Source: Mya arenaria (taxonomy: Eukaryota; Mollusca; Bivalvia; Myida; Myidae). Taken from it: a DNA stretch of 64,000 bases. Made by a program: the position numbers and the translations under genes. Location: the NCBI RefSeq assembly GCF_026914265.1, contig NC_069133.1, forward strand, positions 6,383,985 to 6,447,984, written 5' to 3'. Numbering within the stretch: position 1 is the stretch's first letter; every line of letters starts with the position of its first letter. Positions 56,300 through 64,000 of this stretch are shown here, piece by piece. Under the pieces are notes generated by a model that saw only the letters and a program-made list of their open reading frames with translations, was not told where the DNA came from and made no database searches.

Positions 56300-57700
56300 A
56301 TTATCCTTTTAAAGTCAATACTGACACTAAATTAGGCTGTATACATGTACGAGTATAACACGATTGTATTTCAGAATTAAGATATTAATCATACATGTGA
56401 TAACGTCCCAGACGTCCGGGATTGTCCTTGAAATCGTACCTCTGTCACGGAGTCACGGAGGGTGCATGTTTTCCCAGAAAGTCATAAAAAAAAAAACGAA
56501 AAAAAAGCTCGGAATCGATTATATTAATTTTACCAATGTAAATGCTATTTTGCCTGTCCGGGACACTGGTCGTAAAACACAGGACATGTTGACACTAATC
56601 CGTTAATTGGTATGTGTGTCGTCGAGGTCATTGTCAATCACCCGATCTATTGGCCTATTATTGTGCTTAACGAGTCGGGGAGGGTTCTTGTATACAAAAT
56701 CATTGTTTCCATATGGATTTGTTTGGTCTTGTGAATGATATCTTTTAATTGATGAATTGATATTTTTCACACATTTTACCGACAAACGAGCATGAAGGTA
56801 AGTTCAAAGAAAGTGACAAAATGAGTAAAAAAACAAAATAAAAACACGGAAAACATCCCATATTCCATTCAAATTTCAAAGTCGATACGTCGTTATACTT
56901 TAAACAACTTACGCGTCCATAAGGAATTTTAGTGTTTTGAACTTTTTTTCGAACTATCGTTGTGTATTTTTACGCCGAAATAAAACTGACGATATGGGGT
57001 TTACAGGTGGTTATATAGAGTGCTTTAATCACGTGACCATGGTAAGTCACGTGATCGCTTTATACAGCCAAACGTTGACAAAATTATATCAAAATTATAT
57101 GCATCTCCAAACGGAAAAAAGCTCATTGACTGGAAAATCTTCATGATTGTCTGGAAAATATTGTGTGTCATAAATTGCAAACGTTTTAAATGTGATGAAA
57201 AATTAAATATCTTGTAACGCATGTTCACAAAAGCGCGGGAAAACAGGTGCCCGTATAGTTGTTTATTTCCTGTTTTGATGAAACCGAAAGTAGACTGCAT
57301 ATCCTCCTGGTTAGCACTTCATTTAAAGCCTGGGAAAATATCTGGTAGTTTTATTTTTTCAAGAAAATGTAGAAAAAAACAAACAATGTCAAGTAAAAAA
57401 TACGTCTTGGCAGTCAAAATAGGTACATTTTCCCCGACGTTAAAAACAACTAAAATAGCCCCAGATATGCTCTAGAATGCACCACAGACGTTCCCCATTT
57501 AAAAAAATCCGGGGGGTGTGCGTTGACATTATGACGAGTGTCCCGGAATCGACCCAAGAGATTATCACATGTATGTATTAATGTTTTGTTAATTTTTCAA
57601 AATTTTGAACTTTTAACGCGCTAAAATTTCACAAAAGAAAAGGCATGGGCTGTTTCACCAATTAGTGAAAAAAATCACTGACAGCATTTTAGAATGATTA
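56300..57700. other. Upstream region of PBDC1, no exon proven
   Basis: It could hold a non-coding first exon of PBDC1. It contains an inverted pair, ATCACGTGACC/GTCACGTGAT (57,030-57,056), with two CACGTG E-boxes. No coding exon is claimed. Confidence 0.35.
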
Positions 57701-57707
57701 TAAGTAA

Positions 57708-58079
57708 TGCACTGGTAGTCAATTGTAGTCATTCTAAAAGTAACCATGTGGGTCATGTTTTTACCTTTCAGGTGGCCCCGCAGTGCCGGGTGAATGCAGT
57801 GGTTTTGTCTTCGTGCAAAATATTGCCTAGGCTCCCTAGTGTGCGGGGGCATTTAGGGGTGATTTTACCTTCAGTTTGTTCCCGCCGGACGGGGATTTTA
57901 CCTGGGGTTGGCTGGACTGCTATTCCAATGACCTGGGGGGGGGGGGGGGGCGTGGCAGTCATTCTAAAATGCCGTCCAGGCTTCTTCTTTTTTATAATGG
58001 TTAGCCTGGACCATCATTAAAAAAAGCCTTTACGCCATTTTAGAATGACTAGGGGCAGTGGTTTCAATTGACTGGTGCA
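57708..58079. mobile_element. Diverged G+C-rich TAA-flanked MITE with a nested MITE
   Basis: The ends TGCACTGGTAGTCAATTG and CAATTGACTGGTGCA, with GGGTGAATGCAGTGGTTTTG and CCGGACGGGGATTTTACC inside, make it a relative, inverted in orientation, of 8,886-9,201. It contains a poly(G) run (about 57,937-57,950) and a nested hairpin at 57,954-58,051. TAA lies outside the left end. Confidence 0.8.
57954..58051. mobile_element. Nested small hairpin MITE, AGTCATTCTAAAATGC family, copy 2
   Basis: Termini AGTCATTCTAAAATGCC and GCCATTTTAGAATGACT are inverted repeats, with an inner AGGCTTC/AAGCCT pair. It is inserted in the G+C-rich MITE between its GGGCGTGG and CAGTGGTTT blocks. Solo ends of the same family lie at about 57,683-57,697 and 57,728-57,742. 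Confidence 0.8.
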
Positions 58080-59300
58080 TTAAAAATAAAAAGTCAATGA
58101 AAAAAAGAAAGACCGCATTTTCTGAATTGTTTTTAAATAAAACAAATCTCAAGTTAATTACTTGTTAATTATACCTTGATAGGTTTCTATTTCCTTGTTT
58201 ACGTTTTTCAGTTCACATGTGTCAGCTTTTAATCATAGTGACACAAATGCTTGAGTGATCTGCTACAAGCGCCTGTAGAACCTCGGTAGGTTACTGACCA
58301 CCATTATTTAAATCATATCACAACCAACGCAGTGACCTCCCTTATCAACAAATTCAAGTATTATTCATGACAGAAAAACCTGTTGACCTTCCAGCCGTAT
58401 ATGGGCTAAACCATTTAAGTGTACATAGATGATAAAAGTTTTGATGAAAAGCAGATTCATATGCTTAATATGAATCAGGTGGCGAGCATATTAGACTCTG
58501 GATCAGAAAACGGGATTCAAAACCAAGCTGCTTGGAGTTTCGTCGATAGTGATTATTACTCATGAATGGTTAATGGTAGTATATAAAAGATCTTGGAATC
58601 GTTTTTGTGTGAAAAAAACACAAAGAAAAATATGCCACCAATATCATACCCACATCACTTCACTCCTGGTCGATTGCCGTTTTCAACTATTAATCTATGT
58701 TCATTTTCTGGTATGTGTACCGGCAGTCCAGGGGTCTGGGTTTGATTACGGAATGCAGCGGCATATTTTCAGTGTGATTTCACATATACATATATTTACA
58801 TATGCCTAGTCCTTTCAAGGCTTTGTACTGACAAAACTTGACATTGATATATTGTATAACATGCAATGAGTTATGATATCATGGTTTATATCAATATTCC
58901 CATACGATTGGATAAGCACGACATCATTTGACCAATATGAACACAGTGGGGCAAGCAAGCAAAATACCAAGATGCACACGAGGTTTCATGCAATTTCCAT
59001 GCGTGCCCTACTGCATTCATACACTCCTACTCACTGGACACAGAAGGAAGAAAAGGCAGCTCTTTATGTGCTTACCAAATTTTGCTCTTCCTGAGTCAAT
59101 TTAACTGTGCGCATAAGTGCATACAGCAATAACAAAGAAAAAACTGCGACCAATCCTTATATATATATATCTATATAGGGTATCTATGAAATTCCTTCAG
59201 AGATAACCTGCTTGTTCATAATTGCAATGTAAATGGCAACAAAGGATATCCCGTGTTGTTACCCCTGGTCAACAGACGCATCCTAATATGACAAGTGTTA
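58080..59300. other. Intergenic between the two minus-strand genes
   Basis: No gene. A possible SINE head is listed separately at 58,478-58,535, and a (TA)n run lies near 59,158-59,180. Confidence 0.35.
58478..58535 (+). mobile_element. Possible degenerate tRNA-derived SINE head
   Basis: GGTGGCGAGCATATTAGACT (A-box-like) and GGGATTCAAAACC (B-box-like) sit at tRNA spacing. There is no core match to the other SINEs. Confidence 0.35.
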
Positions 59301-60235
59301 TGATACTATAACACAGGGGTCCTAAAGCTGATATCTGTCAATCTTAAAAAAATATCTTCGTCTCTTTGAATTTGAGGCATTGACGCACAAAGCAGGGTAA
59401 AGGGCCTTTCACCCTTTTGAAATTGTTTGCTAAAATCATTTATATTCATTTGAGGGTTCTTCCTTCTGTTTTTGAGGCAATTGTGCGGATGAAAAACAGT
59501 CTTAAATACGTTACTAGTCTTTACCAGTCTTGTGCTCAACTGTACAATAGTCAATGCATAAAAGATCTCAATAACGATTAAGAAACTCTGATAACAGAAT
59601 AAACACAAGTCATATTTATGCAAAAATGATCGACATCGCAACTAAGGTTGTAGGCATCATAATTTTTGAATTATGATCATTGGGTGAAGTGAATTTAACT
59701 TAAAATAAAACCATAATTTCTGTTGACACTTCTATCTATCAGGTATAATGGTAATCAGAGCATTCCAGAGGCCTAAACCAACTTGTTAAATCTCTTTTTA
59801 TCTATGATTAAAAAAATGAAATGTCCTGGCTTTTGCTTAAATAAAGAAATCAATTAACTGGTAAAAACTAAAAGAAACGCATGTTGCTATGGGTGTTTTA
59901 TTTAAATCAACAATATAAAGATGATAAAAGTAAAATAAAATGTGATAAAACATTAAACATGTACCAGTAAAAGGCCAGTCAGATTGTTAATCATAAGTAC
60001 AAACATAATACAAAAGGGTTATTTGTACCGCATGTTGAACCGGGAGTAAAAAGAGCCTCAAGTAAATTTTTGCAGGTCCATGAAAGTTGAATACAAACCC
60101 CTTGGAGTAACATTCAATACCAATAACTCTTTCATTTTATACATCAATAATTATAATCATTTAGAAGAAAAGTTACTTCTTGTTAAATTACATTTCAATT
60201 ATGCACTATTTTGTTTCAAGAGGTCATTAAACTTT
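59301..60235. other. Intergenic, no gene recognised
   Basis: A 111-codon minus-strand ORF at 59,306-59,641 has no recognised domain and no convincing splice context, so it is not called as a gene. Confidence 0.35.
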
Positions 60236-60335
60236 GCGTGAAGTGTATTCATAGGAACAAGTGTATTTATAGGAACAAGTGTATTTATAGGAACAAGTGT
60301 ATTTATAGGAACAAGTGTATTTATAGGAACAAGTG
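60236..60335 (+). repeat. 18 bp minisatellite, about five units
   Basis: TAGGAACAAGTGTATTTA is repeated without interruption. The first unit has ATTC in place of ATTT. Confidence 0.95.
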
Positions 60336-60531
60336 TTTTATGCACTTCATATTGCTTGCAGATGCACATATAATTAAAACATTCTTATATACCTAGTCAC
60401 AATGCTATATGTTACTTTCAGTCTATTTTAAAATGGAACAGATTGAAAATGCCACGAGTGTACCACTTGTTTAGCATACATGCCATATTTCTGAGAGGCT
60501 TCCCAGGGGATTTTGGTCTGAATTCCAGGGG

Positions 60532-60737
60532 ACATATGGCTTATGTTTTTATAAACGTATGAAACTAAAAAGGTTTAATGTCGATTTTTTTGACATCATT
60601 TGACTGTTATTGCTTAGAACCGTAAATCACTAAAGATTAGTGATTTACTGTTCTAGCAATAACAGTCAAATGATGTCAACAAAAAAGACATTAAACCTTT
60701 TAAGTTTCATTAGTGCATAAAATTATAAGCCATATGT
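60532..60737. mobile_element. Foldback MITE, 206 bp
   Basis: Outer ends ACATATGGCTTAT and ATAAGCCATATGT. The inner arms are long and nearly perfect (GACATCATTTGACTGTTATTGC pairs with GCAATAACAGTCAAATGATG), around a central GTAAATCACT/AGTGATTTAC palindrome. It is non-coding. Confidence 0.9.
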
Positions 60738-61359
60738 TGTAACAATGAAAGACAATCGTTGCACAGGTTCATACCAAGTCAAGGTTTGTTTAGGCTTAAA
60801 AGAGCCTGTTACAGGTATAATTAGAGAATTCCAAAAGATATTTGCATGACTACTGGTCTCCGACTGTAACACAAAAGTTTACATACATGTAAACAAAAGT
60901 CTGACATCAATAAATCTTTTTACCATTTCTAAATTATCAGCCAATATATTTTTAGGATGACCTTACTTAAATAATTGACATGATGATCTTAAATACAAAC
61001 ATGTATACACTGAAAACAGGTTGCCTTCTTTATATATTGAAACACTGTGGCATCATTTTTTAGGTAAGATTTGAAAATTCATCAGATAAAAATCTAGTTG
61101 CAGACAAACTTCTTTGAACGGCATGGGTAATAATCAGTATTCATTGATTTACAAAAATAGCTGGATAAATCCACTAATCGGACCTCAAATATTTGTACCA
61201 GAGATGGGTAAATACAGCTTATCCATGGGACTGTCTTAATCCTGTGTAATCTTAATTGGAAATTATTAATCTGCTTCATTACTTCAACTTGAATACTTAT
61301 GTTCTTTCTCTCAGCCCTAAGCTGTAACAGCTTCATTTGAACTGTGTTTGAGACTGAAC

Positions 61360-61558
61360 CAGTCACTGAAGCAGTAACTAAAGCATTACAGAAAGCAGAA
61401 ACTGAAAGAGTAACTGAAGAAGTAAGTTAAGCAGTTAATCAAGCAGAAACTGCACAGTTATGAAGCAGTCACTAAAGCAGAAATTGAAGTGGTAACTGAA
61501 GCAGAAAACAGTTAATGAAGCAGTGAATGAAGTAGTAACAGAAGCAGCAACTCTTGTA
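61360..61558 (+). repeat. GAAGCAGTAACT-type short tandem repeat
   Basis: Degenerate 12-18 bp units (GAAGCAGTAACTGAAGCAG), about 300 bp beyond the CENP-P-like stop codon on its 3' side. Confidence 0.85.
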
Positions 61559-61862
61559 CACTGTCATTGTTGGCAACCACAGAACATTTTCTGTTACACT
61601 TCATAATGACTGTTCTCTTTTTAATGGACTCATTTCATGTTTAATTATCAATTGAAAAACTAAACTTTGATTTAATTTGAACAAGATGCTTGTTTCAATG
61701 ATAAAACAAAATAGAGCTCTGTTGTTAAAAAGTATTTAAAAATTAGACAGAAATGCACTTTTGCCGAAAAGCATAAGTAACCCTTTTAAGAATTAAATAC
61801 AACTTATGAAATTGTGTTTCAAACTGAACAAGTATCAACAGGTCAACCACTTGTTATTTGTC

Positions 61863-62005
61863 TCAGCTAGACATTTTTTTCAGTAACTGCACAACACCTA
61901 ACAATGCATCAAATATTGGTTCGCCACAAAGAAGGCCAGTCATTTTCTCTGATAGTCTTTCAAGCCGTTTCTTTGACACTTTACTTCCTTCAAGGTCTGC
62001 TGTTT
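61863..62005 (-). CDS. CENPP: CENP-P-like terminal exon
   Basis: Acceptor CATTTTCAG. 143 bp, 46 codons and a TGA at 61,863-61,865. Basic KKRLERLSEK, then a hydrophobic helix. Confidence 0.65.
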
Positions 62006-63372
62006 CTGAAAATGAAATCAAAACACATTTAAAGCGTTAAAGGGTATAAAATATATTCATTGTTGTCTGAAACATTAAAGACAGTTCAAGAAATACATCA
62101 TTCTTGTGCTCAATATGTCTGACAATCTTATAAATATATATGTTTCATTTATAAAAACAATTCCAGAAACTTTTTAACAACCCTTGTATGTTTTTTATCT
62201 TAAATCTTCTGGGAATACATAATTCCTATTGCCTACAGGTCAAACAGCTTTTATGTTTTAATGTAATCTGGCCCCAAATTCACAAACAATCTTTTAATGG
62301 GATCAAGCTAAGTATTTTTATTTTGGCATAAATTGTGAAATATTCTCATTTTGTAGAGTTTTAAAGGAACTCGCAGAAGTCTTTATAATAATCCGATCCA
62401 TTGCTTTTTTATTTTATAAAATCAAGTTTAAATAATTTGGTGAAATAAAGTAAGATACTGACTTTCAAGTGTTCTTACCCTTATGCTACACCTATGATAC
62501 AACTACATGTATGATATGACCTACTGAGATGACCCCAACTTACCAAGGTCAACTTCAACAGTGCTGGGTAGATGGGAATCCAGTGTGTACTGCAGCGTTA
62601 CATGGGCAGCTGGTGAATACTCATCTACGCGGACAGACAGGCGCACGTATGTCACAGGTAGGTCCACCTCGGGTTCTTCAGAGATAAAATCTGCAAACTC
62701 TCTCTGGAATATTAGTACAAATATTAGTACAAATGCATTAACTATAAGCATTTCAATATCAGCACATTATTAAAATACAATATAAGAACATTATTAAAAT
62801 AAAATATCAGAACATTATTAAAATACAATATCAGCACATTATTAAAATACAATATCTGCACATTATTAATATACAATATCAGAAAATTATTAAAATTAAA
62901 TATCAGCACATTCTTAAAATACAATATCAGCATATTATTAAACTACAATATCAGCACATTATAAAAATACAATATCAGCACATTATTAAAATACAATATC
63001 AGCACATTATTAAAATACAATATCAGCACATTATCAAGATACTAAACACTGCCTTTTTATTTGCAATTTATGTTTACATTGTATTATTTTAAAAATATAG
63101 TATTCTCAAAGTTTATCAATCTTCATGCTGAATGCCTACTGCAAACACCATGAATGTTGTTCCAAACTATTTGTTTCTGTTCAAAAGTGAAGGTTACAGA
63201 TTAGCCATGTGTTATTATTCATTATTCAGATTTTGGTCATTTATCATCGTATATAACATATATATAAGCATAAACATTACCCGAGCATGTTTGAGACCTT
63301 CACATCGCTGTGTATAGGAATATAGGAAGCTGGATATTGTATTCACAAAGCCCTGTATATCATCCTCTTCAC
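61863..63372 (-). CDS. CENPP: CENP-P-like inner kinetochore protein, last three exons (5' partial)
   Basis: Exons on the minus strand at 63,372-63,281, 62,703-62,544 and 62,005-61,863 join in frame, with GT..AG introns, to 131 residues ending in TGA. The block order resembles the C-terminal RWD region of CENP-P: a helix (IQGFVNTISSFLYSY then GLKHARREFADF), a beta segment (TYVRLSVRVDEYSP, VTLQYTLD), then LPSTVEVDL and a final LLCGEPIFDALLGVVQLL helix. CENP-P is a subunit of the CENP-O/P/Q/U complex of the constitutive centromere network. Identification rests on remembered family pattern, because sequence identity is low in this family. The upstream part lies beyond 64,000. Another RWD-fold protein is the main alternative. 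Confidence 0.6.
62544..62703 (-). CDS. CENPP: CENP-P-like internal exon 2
   Basis: Acceptor AATATTCCAG, donor GTAAGT. 160 bp, ends in phase 1. Encodes REFADFISEEPEVDLPVTYV and the following beta strands. Confidence 0.7.
62750..63038 (+). repeat. 22-23 bp minisatellite in a CENP-P-like intron
   Basis: AATATCAGCACATTATTAAAAT-type units are repeated about 13 times with few changes. The minus-strand ORF here (LILYFNNV repeats) comes from the repeat. Confidence 0.95.
63281..63372 (-). CDS. CENPP: CENP-P-like internal exon 1
   Basis: Acceptor AATTTCCAG, donor GTAATG. 92 bp, starts with two bases of a split codon, then EEDDIQGFVNTISSFLYSYT. Confidence 0.65.
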
Positions 63373-63404
63373 CTGGAAATTTAAAGAGATAAATTTAAAA
63401 GAAC

Positions 63405-64000
63405 ACCTAATACCACTCTTCAGTCATCCAAAATACATAATACCACTTAACAGTTCTCGAAAACACATAATTCCACTCTACAATCACCCAAAACACATAA
63501 TACCACTCTACAATCATCCAAAAGTTTTGGATGATTGTAGAGTGGTATTATGTGTTTTGGACCAAACCACATAATACCACTCTACAATCATCCAAAACAC
63601 ATACTACCACTCTACAATCATCCAAACACATACTACCACTCTACAATCATCCAAACACATACTACCACTCTACAATCATCCAAAACACATACTACCACTC
63701 TACAGTACTCGAAAACACATACTACCACTCTACAATCATCCAAAACACATAATACCACTCTACAATCATCGAAAACACATACTACCACTCTACAATCATC
63801 CAAAACACATACTACCACTCTACAATCATCCAAAACACATACTACCACTCTACAATCATCCAAAACACATACTACCACTCTACAATCATCGAAAACACAT
63901 ACTACCACTCTACAATCATCCAAAACACATACTACCACTCTACAATCATCCAAAACACATAATACCACTCTACAATCATCCAAAACACATACTACCACTC
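63405..64000 (+). repeat. 30 bp minisatellite with an internal inverted segment, reaching the window edge
   Basis: The unit is ACCACTCTACAATCATCCAA plus AACACATACT, period 30, about 19 units. At 63,525/63,526 the orientation flips, so TTTTGGATGATTGTAGAGTG reads in reverse to about 63,560, after which the direct orientation resumes. A 121-codon minus-strand ORF follows the repeat period and is not a gene. Confidence 0.95.

Noticed and set aside
61094..61366. 90-codon minus-strand ORF downstream of the CENP-P-like stop
   Set aside because: It has no recognised domain, overlaps the start of a short tandem repeat and lies after the gene's in-frame stop codon.
63633..63998. 121-codon VVCVLDDCR-type repeat protein
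   Set aside because: Direct product of the 30 bp minisatellite, with an inverted unit nearby and no gene signals.

Overview
This is eukaryotic nuclear DNA. It is AT-rich, mostly intergenic or intronic, and packed with tandem arrays and short inverted-repeat elements. Where genes occur they have spliceosomal introns (GT..AG). The repeat spectrum points by inference to a mollusc, most likely a bivalve: TTAA-flanked elements ending in AAAGCTGCACTCTCACAG, Pearl/Helentron-like elements with 140-170 bp core repeats, and tRNA-derived SINEs sharing a core. No species call is possible from this alone. There are no bacterial operons, CRISPR arrays or rRNA genes.

The left half (558-29,839) is a large direct tandem duplication. 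Copy A is 558-16,538 and copy B is 18,658-29,839, separated by a 2.1 kb spacer. Each copy carries one intronless gene for a 657-residue, probably membrane-anchored DUF229 protein of the alkaline-phosphatase/sulfatase fold. By eye the two genes differ at 12 of 1,974 bases (8 amino-acid changes, 4 silent). Copy A is about 4.8 kb longer. It carries a 1.1 kb GC-rich element, a 1.7 kb element and a 216 bp foldback that copy B lacks, and most tandem arrays are longer in A. For the two larger elements copy B is a clean empty site, which fixes their ends and 3-bp target duplications. The spacer holds an array of a conserved CAGTATTGCAAGGCG core about every 54 bp.

The middle (29,840-48,840) has no convincing intact gene. 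It contains decayed non-LTR reverse-transcriptase pieces (31.5-32.7 kb on +, 40.1-40.9 kb on -), three Pearl-like tandem-core elements (30.4-31.4, 42.3-42.8, 47.7-48.8 kb), a roughly 185 bp satellite (36.5-38.9 kb), a 57 bp minisatellite (43.2-44.5 kb) and a 21 bp minisatellite (45.9-47.3 kb) that stays open in several frames without being a gene.

The right part (48,900-64,000) contains two ordinary single-copy genes, both on the minus strand. PBDC1 is reconstructed completely: five coding exons, 162 residues, 49,507-53,701. It is the homologue of the yeast ribosome-associated eEF1A chaperone Chp1. The last three exons of a CENP-P-like inner-kinetochore gene lie at 61,863-63,372; its 5' part is outside the window. 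Their introns and the intervening DNA carry SINEs, foldbacks, nested inverted-repeat elements and minisatellites, including a 30 bp array with an internal head-to-head inversion at the right edge. The genes do not form a pathway. The main interest is the duplicated enzyme locus and the well-delimited mobile elements around it.
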